Below the pieces are notes generated by a model. The model saw only the letters and a program-made list of their open reading frames with translations, was not told where the DNA came from and searched no databases. From Wocania_A spongiicola (lineage in GTDB: Bacteria > Bacteroidota > Bacteroidia > Flavobacteriales > Flavobacteriaceae), in the NCBI RefSeq assembly GCF_023502325.1, contig NZ_JAMFLZ010000001.1, positions 776,378-840,377 of the forward strand: 64,000 nucleotides of DNA. The letters run 5' to 3'. Below, piece after piece: positions 24,257 to 33,239 of the stretch. Position numbers and translations under genes: made by a program. Each line of letters opens with the position of its first letter. Position 1 is the first letter of the stretch.

Positions 24257-24538
24257 TTAACTCGTTTTTTGGAGGTTCTCTCTTAAGCGGTTTGAGATAT
24301 CTTTATAATCTTTTGCTATTTCTATAATGGCATTAAAAACTAAAATATTTTTGCTGAATCCGTTTTTAGTATTTCTGACGGTTTGAGAGTCAACATTTAT
24401 ATTATTAGTAGAAAGTTTAAGAATTACTTTTGCTGTATATTCTTTAGGTAGATGATTTATGAGTAAATCTTTTAAAGCGTCCTGTTCTTTCTTAGAATGC
24501 ACATCATATAATGTGTATAATTTGTTTAAATTTGTCAT
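24257..24538 (-). CDS. Small putative DNA-binding protein
   Basis: 93 residues, no family I can name with certainty. The segment ILKLSTNNINVDSQTVRNTKNGFSKNILVFNAIIEIAKDY (about 40-80) reads like an XRE-type helix-turn-helix: a turn at NINVD, recognition helix SQTVRNTKNG, then N-x-x-V-x-x-A-I. Highly charged and cytoplasmic, with no signal peptide. It is divergent from the HTH protein at 24640, and the shared 101 bp between them carries a 17-bp inverted repeat plus tandem half-sites. One half-site overlaps this gene's own -7 box (TATATTTG, complement of 24568-24575), so autoregulation is likely. It may be a relic of the element that produced the tRNA duplication next door. Confidence 0.65.
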   Translation of the reverse strand: MTNLNKLYTLYDVHSKKEQDALKDLLINHLPKEYTAKVILKLSTNNINVDSQTVRNTKNGFSKNILVFNAIIEIAKDYKDISNRLRENLQKTS

Positions 24539-24563
24539 AACTTGAGTGAAACATGAGTAGATT

Positions 24564-24619
24564 TATACAAATATATACAAATAATTAAATAAAATAGTAA
24601 AAATTTAATTATTTGTATA
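24564..24619. promoter_or_regulatory. Operator: tandem TATACAAATA half-sites and a 17-bp perfect inverted repeat
   Basis: Two head-to-tail copies of TATACAAATA (24564-24573, 24574-24583). The second starts a 17-base arm (24574-24590) whose exact complement is at 24603-24619, across a 12-base spacer. Three half-sites between two divergent small HTH genes make a textbook switch region. The reverse-strand -7 box (24575-24568) lies inside it. Confidence 0.7.
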
Positions 24620-24639
24620 ATTCATATTGATTCTAAATT

Positions 24640-24960
24640 ATGAGTTTTGAAGATAAACTAAGACAATTAGTTAAGACTAAGTATAATAAATTGAGTGATT
24701 TAGCTGAAAAATTTGATATGAATTATTCCCAGCTTTCTCAGTATATTAATGGTAAAAAGGTATCCTTAGATTTTTTAAATAAAATAATAGAAGAGTTTCC
24801 TGAAGCAGATCTTAATTGGTTATTAAGAGATGACAATATTAATGATAATAGAGTGCAAGAACAAAGCGAATCTTACAAAGCTGTATTAAATAATGAGCAA
24901 ATCATTAATAAAATAGAAGTGCTGTTAGATGATTTGAAAAATCAGATAGCAAAAGAATAA
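24640..24960 (+). CDS. Small XRE-like helix-turn-helix regulator
   Basis: 106 residues. The N-terminal 65 residues read as a helix-turn-helix domain: KLSDLAEKFDMNYSQLSQYINGKKVSLDFLNKIIEEFP, with turn at DMN and recognition helix YSQLSQYINGK, then DLNWLLRDD, as in phage-repressor-like XRE proteins. The C-terminal 40 residues (NNEQIINKIEVLLDDLKNQIAKE) form a likely coiled coil for dimerisation. It faces the 24257-24538 gene across a palindromic operator, so the pair probably cross-regulate. XRE proteins of this size often control mobile elements or toxin-antitoxin genes, but no toxin is seen nearby. Confidence 0.77.
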   Translation: MSFEDKLRQLVKTKYNKLSDLAEKFDMNYSQLSQYINGKKVSLDFLNKIIEEFPEADLNWLLRDDNINDNRVQEQSESYKAVLNNEQIINKIEVLLDDLKNQIAKE

Positions 24961-25032
24961 TTATTATAAAACGTTTGATGTTTTTGTAATATTTATTTTA
25001 ATGGTGAGAGTAACTTCATAAAAGCTTTCGCC

Positions 25033-25059
25033 AATAAAAATAATTTCATTATTTTTATT
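25033..25059. repeat. Perfect 12-bp A/T inverted repeat upstream of the PAS-LuxR gene
   Basis: AATAAAAATAAT-TTC-ATTATTTTTATT, ending 14 bp before ATG 25074. Pure A/T arms carry less information than mixed ones. If transcribed, the hairpin would cover the ribosome landing site. Confidence 0.4.
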
Positions 25060-25073
25060 AAAATCTCTCATTT

Positions 25074-25844
25074 ATGGATAGTAGTAGCATTAAAAATGTA
25101 TACAAAGAAATATTTAAATCCTACGAAAACCCATCCTTAGAAAAGCATATTGAAAAGATTAAAGAACTAGATGTTTATCTGCCATATAGCTCCACTTTTT
25201 TTTGCATTACTAATACTCAAGATTTAAGTTTTGAATTTATAAGTAAAAATATGAATGCCTGTTTGGGTTTTGATATTAATGAATTAAAAACCCGTGGTAT
25301 GAGATACTTTTGGAGTAGAATGCATCCAGAAGATTTAGATTTATGGCTTAAGGCTTTAAATGAACTTATGAATTTTACTTTAAACGATATTAATATTACT
25401 GAAAGAAGTAAAATGTGTTATACTTGGAATTATCGGATTAAAGATGCAAAGGATAACTATGTTAACGTGGTACAAAATACAACACCTCTTGAGTTTGATA
25501 GTGATGAAAAACCTATAATTGGACTAGCTCATTACACCGTACTAGATTCTAAAATAAAACTAGATATTACCGCTACAGCTAAATTATTAAACAAAAATAA
25601 TGAATACGAAACGGTATATTTTAATAACTTTTCGCAGAAACTACTTACTAATGGTATTAGCAACAGAGAGCGTGATATTATTAGATTATTGGTCTTAAGC
25701 CATTCAAGTAAAGAGATTGGGGAACGGCTTAATATAAGTTCTAACACAGTTGATACTCACCGTAGAAACATTCTTAAAAAATTAAATATATCTTCAACAG
25801 GAGAGTTAGTTGGGATGCTTAAAATGAATAAGAATTTTGTATAA
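25074..25844 (+). CDS. PAS-domain LuxR-family transcriptional regulator
   Basis: 256 residues. The N-terminal part holds a PAS fold (about 45-165): FEFISKNMNACLGFDINELKTRGMRYFWSRMHPEDL is the typical PAS_3 run, followed by TWNYRIKDAKDNYVNVVQ. The C-terminal 65 residues are a LuxR/GerE helix-turn-helix (ISNRERDIIRLLVLSHSSKEIGERLNISSNTVDTHRRNILKKL). There is no receiver or kinase domain, so a ligand or redox cue is presumably sensed by PAS directly. Common in Flavobacteriia as orphan regulators. A 12-bp A/T palindrome overlaps its leader, and a small palindrome TACTCAA-A-TTGAGTA follows at 25855-25869. Confidence 0.87.
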   Translation: MDSSSIKNVYKEIFKSYENPSLEKHIEKIKELDVYLPYSSTFFCITNTQDLSFEFISKNMNACLGFDINELKTRGMRYFWSRMHPEDLDLWLKALNELMNFTLNDINITERSKMCYTWNYRIKDAKDNYVNVVQNTTPLEFDSDEKPIIGLAHYTVLDSKIKLDITATAKLLNKNNEYETVYFNNFSQKLLTNGISNRERDIIRLLVLSHSSKEIGERLNISSNTVDTHRRNILKKLNISSTGELVGMLKMNKNFV

Positions 25845-25936
25845 ATACAGTAATTACTCAAATTGAGTATTGCATAGTATTTAATATTCATACATCTTTG
25901 TAATGCTATTAATTAATTCTTAAGGAGAATTATTTT

Positions 25937-25977
25937 AGGTATCTGACTATAAACCAATAATCAGATACCTTTTTTTT
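25937..25977 (+). terminator. Rho-independent terminator downstream of the PAS-LuxR gene
   Basis: Stem AGGTATCTGA / TCAGATACCT with a 14-base loop and seven T's. It works on the + strand; on the reverse strand no T-run follows. It lies 12 bp from the convergent murF stop. Confidence 0.8.
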
Positions 25978-25989
25978 AATATATAGATG

Positions 25990-27267
25990 TTAGATTAATT
26001 CTAAAACTCTTTCTAAAGCCATACCACGAGATCCTTTAATTAATAGTGTAGCATGTACTATTTGAGAAAAGCTAAAGTCATCTTTAAAGTTTTCATATAC
26101 TTTATACTGTTGGACTTTGGCAGAATTACTTTCTGATTTATAAAAGTTTTCGCCAATAAGAATAATTTTATCAATATTTAAAGAAACAGCCAAATCTGTA
26201 ATATTTTGATGCTCTTGTTCTGCATCATTACCAAGCTCAAACATATCTCCAAGTATGGCTATTTTGTATCCTGTTTGCTTTTCAAAATTAAGTAACGCTG
26301 CACGCATACTTGTAGGGTTAGCATTGTATGCGTCCAAGATAATTTTGTAATCCCCTTTATTAATTATTTGCGAACGGTTGTTAGTTGGGGTGTAGTTTTC
26401 AATAGCTATTTTTATGGATTCAGTTTCTACTTCAAAATATTCCCCTATTGCAATGGCTGCTGCAATGTTATTAAAGTTGTAATCTCCTATAAGTTTACTT
26501 TTTATGGTTATGCCATTATATCTGCATTTAACAAATGGTTGCGCATCAATAAAATCAATAGTAGTATTTGCTAAAGTATTATTCCCAAAAATAACTCTTT
26601 TAGCATCATTTGTTTTTTCAAGTTGAATGGCATCATTCCCATTAACAAAAATAGTTTTATCATTAGCAATTAAATAATCATACATTTCGCTTTTACCCTT
26701 AATGACGCCTTCAACGCTTCCAAAACCTTCTAAGTGTGCTTTTCCAAAATTGGTTATATAACCATAGTCTGGTTTGGCAATATTGCATAAAAATGCAATT
26801 TCTTTTAAATGATTTGCTCCCATTTCTACAATTCCAATTTTAGTATTTGAATTCATAGAAAGTAGGGTTAAAGGTACCCCTATATGATTGTTTAAATTAC
26901 CAATAGTGGCAGTTGTGCTATTTTTTTGAGATAGTACTGCGTTTATTAGCTCTTTGGTTGTGGTTTTTCCATTGCTGCCAGTTAAAGCTATAATGGGAAC
27001 ATTTAAAAATGTTCTATGATAAGAAGCTAACTCTTGAAGCGTTTCAAGCACATTATTTACAACAATAGTATGAGTTGAGGTGTTGTATTTTGCTTCATCT
27101 ATAACTACATATTTTGCACCTTTACTTAAGGCTTGTTCTGCATAAACGTTTCCATTAAAATTATCGCCTTTAAGAGCGAAAAAAATATCGTTTTTTTGAA
27201 TTTTCCTAGTATCAGTGCAAACCGAATTGCACTCTAAGAAAAGACTATGTATTTGATCTATTTTCAA
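25990..27267 (-). CDS. murF: UDP-N-acetylmuramoyl-tripeptide--D-alanyl-D-alanine ligase
   Basis: 425 residues, normal for MurF. It adds D-Ala-D-Ala to the peptidoglycan precursor in the cytoplasm. N-terminal substrate domain (CTDTRKIQKNDIFFALKGDNFNGN, 17-40), ATPase P-loop TGSNGKTTTK (96-105), NLNNHIGVPLTLL, MGANHLKEI, NFGKAHLEGFGS, and the C-terminal domain with DAYNANPTSMRAAL and LGDMFELG. Its gene lies 91 bp downstream of gldJ on the same strand, with a terminator between, a neighbourhood I recall from other Flavobacteriaceae. Confidence 0.95.
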   Translation of the reverse strand: MKIDQIHSLFLECNSVCTDTRKIQKNDIFFALKGDNFNGNVYAEQALSKGAKYVVIDEAKYNTSTHTIVVNNVLETLQELASYHRTFLNVPIIALTGSNGKTTTKELINAVLSQKNSTTATIGNLNNHIGVPLTLLSMNSNTKIGIVEMGANHLKEIAFLCNIAKPDYGYITNFGKAHLEGFGSVEGVIKGKSEMYDYLIANDKTIFVNGNDAIQLEKTNDAKRVIFGNNTLANTTIDFIDAQPFVKCRYNGITIKSKLIGDYNFNNIAAAIAIGEYFEVETESIKIAIENYTPTNNRSQIINKGDYKIILDAYNANPTSMRAALLNFEKQTGYKIAILGDMFELGNDAEQEHQNITDLAVSLNIDKIILIGENFYKSESNSAKVQQYKVYENFKDDFSFSQIVHATLLIKGSRGMALERVLELI

Positions 27268-27306
27268 TATGTAGTATCTTAATAAATTATATAAATTAAA
27301 AGTATT

Positions 27307-27336
27307 AAAAAAGTCCTAACAAATGCTAGGACTTTT
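27307..27336 (-). terminator. Terminator between gldJ and murF
   Basis: The reverse strand reads AAAAGTCCTA-N8-TAGGACTTTTTT. It ends gldJ transcripts 22 bp after the stop, so murF probably has its own promoter or is fed by readthrough. Confidence 0.8.
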
Positions 27337-27358
27337 AAATATATTTATTTGAAACTTT

Positions 27359-29059
27359 TTAATTTTTTGTTTTGTTTTTAGACTTGCTTTTTGAGCCTAC
27401 ACGAGACATAGCACATCTAAATCCAATATAGTCTGTAGCCATATCTTGCGGGAAATAACGTCTTTGAGCTGGATCTAGCCAGTATTCTCTGTCTTTCCAT
27501 GAGCCTCCTTTGTAAACTCTAACCTCATCATTAATTAAAGAAGATCTATTATCGTTTTTATCGTATTCTCTAATAATATTTCCTAATGAATCTCTAGAAA
27601 TTGAGTGTTTTGGAGAATTATACATTAGACGAGTTTCAGTATCAGATTTGTCTCCTGATTCTAAATCTTCATCATCGTTAAAACTTTCAAAGTTACGAGA
27701 AGAACGTCTATCTCCATCTCTAAAGTTTATAGCATTACTCTTATCAAAGTTAGTTCTTAAATAAGTTTCGTTTTCATCAACTGGAACTTGTAGAATTTCA
27801 CCAGGTAAATTTCTAGCAACTACTTTTCCGTTAGAAAGCGTATCGTAAACAATATCATCAGAAGTAACTACTTTTACAGAGCCATCTTCGTTAATAGCAT
27901 TTTTTGTATAAACATTACCACGGTAATAGTTAAAGTCGTTAAACTCATCATCAACAATAGGTCTGTATACATCTGCTACCCATTCGGCTACGTTACCAGC
28001 CATATCATATAATCCAAAATCGTTAGGATCGTATGATTTAACAGCATTAGTAATATCAGCACCATCGTCTGACCAACCTTGAATTCCGCCGTAATCTCCT
28101 TTTCCTTGTTTGAAGTTAGCTAATTGATCACCACGAACTTTACGTTTTCCTGAGCGTGTGTATTGACCATCCCATGGATATTTTTTTCTACCTCGATAAA
28201 GGTTGTAGCTTCTAAGTTCGCCTAATCCTAGAGCAGCATATTCCCATTCAGTTTCGGTTGGTAGCCTGTATTTTGGAGAAATGATACCAGTTTCGCGAGT
28301 AGCATAAACACCAGTTTCGTTACCATCGGCATCAGTTCTTACATTTCTTTTATTACGCCCGTCACCATTTATGACTTCTTCATTTCCACCATAAGTTAAA
28401 GTAGGCGCGTTAATATATGTATCTGTACTAAAAGTAGCATCAGCATTTACATCCAAAGTTTTAGCATCTCTTTTTAAATACCCAGCTTTTTCTAAGTAAA
28501 ATTCGTTAACACGGTCTGATCTCCAATTAGCAAACTCAACAGCTTGAATCCAACTTACACCAACAACAGGGTATTCAGCATAACCTGGGTGACGTAAATA
28601 GTTTTCAGTCATAATTTCATTAAAACCTAAACGATTTCTCCAAACTAAAGTGTCTGGTAAAGCACCATGGTAAATAGCTCTAAAATTATCGTCTGTTGGC
28701 GGATAAACACGTTTAATCCAATCTAAGTATTCTAAATACATTACATTGGTAACCTCAGTTTCATCCATGTAAAAAGATTGAACATGCTGTTGCGTTGGAG
28801 TATTATTCCAATCATGCATGACATCATCTTGTACTTTTCCTTTTGTAAAAGTTCCTCCTTCTATGAAGACTAAACCTGGGGCAGTTTCTTGTTCTTTAAA
28901 ATTGGTATTGTATTGAAAACCACCTTCTCTGTCGTTGATTTGCCACCCTGTTGCTCTAGAACTATTCTTTGAGCTCGAAGATTTTTTACAACCAATAGCG
29001 GTTACAGATAGTGCTAAAACTACCATAACCTTTAGTGCTACTACTTTTTTCATATCCAT
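27359..29059 (-). CDS. gldJ: Gliding motility lipoprotein GldJ
   Basis: 566 residues. Lipoprotein signal with Cys24 (AIGC-KK), so it is membrane-anchored. The body is a formylglycine-generating-enzyme / SUMF1-type fold: APGLVFIEGGTFTKG, FYMDETEVTNVMYLEYLDWI, YPVVGVSWIQAVEFANWRSDR, YRLPTETEWEYAALG, GLYDMAGNVAEWVAD, and VYKGGSWKDREYWLDPAQRR near the end. GldJ forms part of the gliding/T9SS machinery with GldK and supports SprB-type adhesin movement; it is not expected to be an enzyme. The gene is divergent from porU across 264 bp, the same neighbourhood I recall from Flavobacterium. Confidence 0.93.
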   Translation of the reverse strand: MDMKKVVALKVMVVLALSVTAIGCKKSSSSKNSSRATGWQINDREGGFQYNTNFKEQETAPGLVFIEGGTFTKGKVQDDVMHDWNNTPTQQHVQSFYMDETEVTNVMYLEYLDWIKRVYPPTDDNFRAIYHGALPDTLVWRNRLGFNEIMTENYLRHPGYAEYPVVGVSWIQAVEFANWRSDRVNEFYLEKAGYLKRDAKTLDVNADATFSTDTYINAPTLTYGGNEEVINGDGRNKRNVRTDADGNETGVYATRETGIISPKYRLPTETEWEYAALGLGELRSYNLYRGRKKYPWDGQYTRSGKRKVRGDQLANFKQGKGDYGGIQGWSDDGADITNAVKSYDPNDFGLYDMAGNVAEWVADVYRPIVDDEFNDFNYYRGNVYTKNAINEDGSVKVVTSDDIVYDTLSNGKVVARNLPGEILQVPVDENETYLRTNFDKSNAINFRDGDRRSSRNFESFNDDEDLESGDKSDTETRLMYNSPKHSISRDSLGNIIREYDKNDNRSSLINDEVRVYKGGSWKDREYWLDPAQRRYFPQDMATDYIGFRCAMSRVGSKSKSKNKTKN

Positions 29060-29251
29060 ACGTTTAAGTAAGCTAATAATATTTTTGGTGCTGCAATATA
29101 AGAATTAAACCGAATAACACAAGCAATTTTTTGCATTTTAACCAAAAAAATATGCATTTCACCCTATTTTTTTAACATTACAACGATGTTTTTGGTGTTT
29201 TTCATCATTGTTTTGTGTTTAATAAACGCGTGTTTTACTAATTTATTATTG

Positions 29252-29259
29252 TATTTTTG
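29252..29259 (+). promoter_or_regulatory. -7 box TATTTTTG upstream of porU
   Basis: An exact TAnnTTTG, 64 bp before ATG 29324, in the 264 bp gldJ-porU gap. On the opposite strand TTG-N19-TATATTG (around 29120-29088) is a near-consensus candidate for gldJ. Nothing else is seen in this gap. Confidence 0.45.
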
Positions 29260-29323
29260 CTATGGTTTTTAAATTTGTTATTTTTTTTAATAATAACATG
29301 TTACAAAAGCCGTTATTCTAGCG

Positions 29324-32300
29324 ATGAAAGAAAGAATTTTACTTTTATTTTTAATTATTTCTGCAACAATGTTTTCGCAGCAAAAAAGGTTTACCGTTAA
29401 TTGGGATGGTTACCAAACCATTTCTGGCGGAAACTATGAATTAAAAATACCAGCTTTTAACACTGATAATTTTAGTTTTGATTTTAATGAAGGTTTGCTA
29501 TTTGTTGCACAATGGGAAATTTCAAATGCAATAAACGAATCTTCAATATCTATTAGTAATGTTAGTTATGCTACAATTTCAAAAGAAGAATTAAAGGATT
29601 TAAAAATCAATACTATTGGTAGCGAAATAAAATTTGCTTTAAAAAATTCAAAAGCAAGGACGCAACAATTTGCTTACTTTCAATTAACCCCTATTATAAA
29701 GGATGCCAATGGTAATTATAAAAAAGTACAATCTTTTCAAATAAATTATAATACAAATACTAGTAATGTATCTTTGTTTAGTAAGGGTAATGGTGTATCT
29801 GGAGTAATAACAAACTCAGTATTAAGCTCTGGAGAATGGTTTAAGTTTTATGTAGATACAACAGGTGTATTTAAAATTTCTAAAAGTTTTTTACAAGATT
29901 TAGGAGTAAACGTAAATAGTATAGATCCAAGAACTATAAAGTTATACGGAAATGGTGGATGCATGATTCCGTATTCTAATGGCGTACCCTATCCTTTCGA
30001 TATTACCGAGAATGCTATAAGGTTTATTGGAGAAGAAGATGGTGTTTTTAATAATGAAGATCATATTTTATTTTATGCCCAAGGACCAAAAGAATTTAAT
30101 TCAGAAAGTAATACCAATATTAATTGCTATACCGATAAAACTTATTATTATATAAATGTAAGTTCTGGTTCTGGTAAACGTATACAGCCTATGATTCAGC
30201 CTATAGGGAATGCTGATTTGGTTATTGATACTTTTGAGGATTACAAATTTCATGAAATAGATGAATATAATATTGCTTTTTTAGGTAGGAGATGGTTTGG
30301 AGATCGATTTGATATTGAAAACGCTAAAACTTTCGAGTTCGATTTTCCTAATTTAGTTACGTCTAGTCCGATAAATCTTAAAGTATATGTAGCATCGGCA
30401 TCTTCAACACAAAGTAGTATGCAAATTAGTGTTAATGGGAGTGCCGTTTCAACACTATCAATTGGAGGGTCGTCAAGCCCGAGTTTAGCTAGTGAATCGT
30501 CTTTTATTGGTAACGTAAATGTAGCTTCATCTAATATAAGTGTAGATCTTAATTATGACAACCAAGGAAACCCAAGTGGTTTAGGGTATTTGGATTATAT
30601 TTCAATTGAAGCGACTAGAGCCTTAAGTTTTACAGATAAACAATTTCAATTTAAAAATAGTGCAGTTGTATCAGCTTCAGGCATTGGGCAATATAATATC
30701 TCAAATGCATCACAAGTTTCTGAGGTTTGGGATGTAACCGATTTGTATAACGTAACAAGTTATGCTAATGATGATGCAAGTAATAACCTGTCTTTTATGT
30801 CAACCTTAGGATCACTTAAAACCTATGTTGCTGTAACACCATTAGATTATTTTGAACCAAAAGTAGGTGATGACAAAAGAATAAGTAATCAAAATATAAA
30901 AGGTACTATTTTCCAGAACAGTAGTGGCCAATTTCAGGATATCGATTATATTATTATTGCGCCAAATAATATGTATAATCAAGCCGAACGATTAGCTCAA
31001 ATAAATAGGAATCAATATGACTTGAATGTTAAAGTTTTAAGATTGAGTGAAATATATAATGAGTTTAGCACAGGAAATCAAGATGTTGGAGCAATAAGGA
31101 ATTTAGTAAAGTATGTTTACGATAATGCCAGTACACCAGAAAATAGAATAAAGTATTTGTGCTTATTTGGAGATGGCTCATTTGATTATAAAGATAGAAT
31201 TGCTAATAATACCAATATTATGCCTTCATGGTATTCGTACAATAGTTTTAATCTAACCAATTCGTTTGTTTCAGACGACTTTTATGGGATGATGGATGCA
31301 AATGAAGGAACGATGGCTACAAGCGATAAATTAGATGTGGCAGTAGGTAGAATACTAGCCGAGACTCCACAACGAGCCAAAGAAATGGTTGATAAAATAG
31401 AAAGTTACTACGTAAAAGAAGCTTTCGGAAGTTGGCGTAATAATTTTGTAGTCATTTCAGATGATGTTGATCAAGATTGGGAAGGCATTTTACAAGAAAC
31501 TACAGATAATGTAGGGAACACTGTTAATCAAGAAAAGCAATTTATGAACGTAATTAAAATTCATACTGATGCTTTTAAACAAGAAGCCTCAGCAGGAGGG
31601 AACAGGTACCCACAAGTTACAGAATCTTTAACTAATGCTATAGACAATGGTGCATTAGTGGTTAATTATTTTGGGCATGGTGGAGAGGAAGGATTGGCGC
31701 AAGAACGTATTCTAACGAAACCTGATGTAGAAGGCTTTAGAAATTTTTGTAAACTCAATTGTTTTGTTACGGTAACTTGTGAGTTTACTAAATTTGATAA
31801 CCCTTTTAGAGATACTGCTGGAGAGTTTACCTATTGGAATAAAAAAGCAGGAGCGATTGGTTTAATTACAACTACAAGGCAAGTGTTTGTCAATTTTGGA
31901 ATCACCTTTAATAATGAATTAGAGCAATACTTATTTTCGTTTAATGATACTGATAATTTTGAGGATTATGAGTATCCATCAATGGCAGAAGCTTTAAGGT
32001 TAACAAAAAATTTACCATCAATTTCAAATCAAAGTCAAAGGCGCTTAGTGTTTTTTATTGGAGACCCTGCTATGAAATTAGCATTTCCTAAGCCAAACAT
32101 TAGGTTAACAAGAATTAACGATGTGCCTGTTACTCAAGCTACAGATACTTTAAAAGCTCTAAGTTATGTAAAACTAGCAGGAGAAGTTACAGATGTTTCA
32201 GGTGCTATTTTAAGCAATTATAGCGGAACACTTTCAACAACTATTTATGATAAGAATATAAATAGACAAACATTGGCAAATGATGGTACTAGATTAAATG

Positions 32301-33205
32301 GGCAATTAGTACAATTAGACTTTGAAACTTTAGGAGAAATTATTTTCAGAGGACAAGCTTCAGTTACTAATGGTCAATTCGAATTTGATTTTGTGGTACC
32401 AAAAGATATTGGTATTCCTGTCGGTTTTGGGAAAGTTAGCTTCTATTCAAAAAACGAAGAGCTGCTTCAAGATCAATCAGGTGTTAGCCTTAATACTGTT
32501 AGAATAGGAGGTTTAAACGAAAATGCGGCTGAAGATAATATAGGGCCAGTAATTACGCTTTATATGAACGATGAAAACTTTGTGTCAGGAGGAATTACAA
32601 ACGAATCACCAACATTATTAGCTAAATTGGAAGATGATAATGGTATTAATACGGCAAGTGGTATCGGTCACGATATTGTGGCCATTATAGATGGAGATGA
32701 AACCAACCCATTTATATTAAACGATTACTATCAAACCGAAGTTGATGATTATAAAAAAGGCGTTGTTTCATTTCCTTTTAGAGATTTAGAACCAGGACTT
32801 CATACTTTAACTTTAAAAGCTTGGGATGTTTATAATAATTCGTCAGTTACTGAAATTCAGTTTATTGTACACGATAAAGATGAAGGGTTGGTTATAAACA
32901 ATGTTCTTAATTACCCAAACCCTTTTGTAAATTACACAGAATTTTGGTTTAATCACAATAGTTCAGACCCTTTAGACGTTTCTATACAGATATTCACCGT
33001 TTCAGGAAAATTGGTAAAAACACTTAATGGTCAAACCAATGCAGGGACAAAAACAACTAGCTCATTATCTCGAGATATTGTTTGGGATGGAAGAGACGAT
33101 TTTGGAGATAAAATAGGAAAAGGTGTATATATATATAAGCTAACAGTACGGTCTAGCTTGCTAAATAAAAAAGTACAAAAAATAGAGAAACTTGTAATCC
33201 TCTAA
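29324..33205 (+). CDS. porU: Type IX secretion system sortase PorU
   Basis: 1293 residues, full length for PorU. Signal peptide to about residue 19. The gingipain-like C25 peptidase domain lies at about 540-925, with catalytic His785 (NYFGHGGEE) and Cys819 (FVTVTCEFTKFDNP). The end (NYPNPFVNYTEFWF, GKLVKTLNG, GKGVYIYKLTVRS, KIEKLVIL) is itself a sorting-domain-like fold, as known for PorU. At the outer-membrane surface it removes C-terminal signals from T9SS cargo and attaches them to anionic LPS or releases them. Cargo in this window: products at 5350, 40530, 57345 and 60242. porV follows at 35 bp. Confidence 0.95.
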   Translation: MKERILLLFLIISATMFSQQKRFTVNWDGYQTISGGNYELKIPAFNTDNFSFDFNEGLLFVAQWEISNAINESSISISNVSYATISKEELKDLKINTIGSEIKFALKNSKARTQQFAYFQLTPIIKDANGNYKKVQSFQINYNTNTSNVSLFSKGNGVSGVITNSVLSSGEWFKFYVDTTGVFKISKSFLQDLGVNVNSIDPRTIKLYGNGGCMIPYSNGVPYPFDITENAIRFIGEEDGVFNNEDHILFYAQGPKEFNSESNTNINCYTDKTYYYINVSSGSGKRIQPMIQPIGNADLVIDTFEDYKFHEIDEYNIAFLGRRWFGDRFDIENAKTFEFDFPNLVTSSPINLKVYVASASSTQSSMQISVNGSAVSTLSIGGSSSPSLASESSFIGNVNVASSNISVDLNYDNQGNPSGLGYLDYISIEATRALSFTDKQFQFKNSAVVSASGIGQYNISNASQVSEVWDVTDLYNVTSYANDDASNNLSFMSTLGSLKTYVAVTPLDYFEPKVGDDKRISNQNIKGTIFQNSSGQFQDIDYIIIAPNNMYNQAERLAQINRNQYDLNVKVLRLSEIYNEFSTGNQDVGAIRNLVKYVYDNASTPENRIKYLCLFGDGSFDYKDRIANNTNIMPSWYSYNSFNLTNSFVSDDFYGMMDANEGTMATSDKLDVAVGRILAETPQRAKEMVDKIESYYVKEAFGSWRNNFVVISDDVDQDWEGILQETTDNVGNTVNQEKQFMNVIKIHTDAFKQEASAGGNRYPQVTESLTNAIDNGALVVNYFGHGGEEGLAQERILTKPDVEGFRNFCKLNCFVTVTCEFTKFDNPFRDTAGEFTYWNKKAGAIGLITTTRQVFVNFGITFNNELEQYLFSFNDTDNFEDYEYPSMAEALRLTKNLPSISNQSQRRLVFFIGDPAMKLAFPKPNIRLTRINDVPVTQATDTLKALSYVKLAGEVTDVSGAILSNYSGTLSTTIYDKNINRQTLANDGTRLNGQLVQLDFETLGEIIFRGQASVTNGQFEFDFVVPKDIGIPVGFGKVSFYSKNEELLQDQSGVSLNTVRIGGLNENAAEDNIGPVITLYMNDENFVSGGITNESPTLLAKLEDDNGINTASGIGHDIVAIIDGDETNPFILNDYYQTEVDDYKKGVVSFPFRDLEPGLHTLTLKAWDVYNNSSVTEIQFIVHDKDEGLVINNVLNYPNPFVNYTEFWFNHNSSDPLDVSIQIFTVSGKLVKTLNGQTNAGTKTTSSLSRDIVWDGRDDFGDKIGKGVYIYKLTVRSSLLNKKVQKIEKLVIL

Positions 33206-33239
33206 GAAAAAATTATATTTGTTAAATAAAAACTAATTC

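Noticed and set aside
24257..24960. Toxin-antitoxin system
   Set aside because: The two genes are divergent, not an operon, and neither product shows a toxin motif; both look like DNA-binding proteins.
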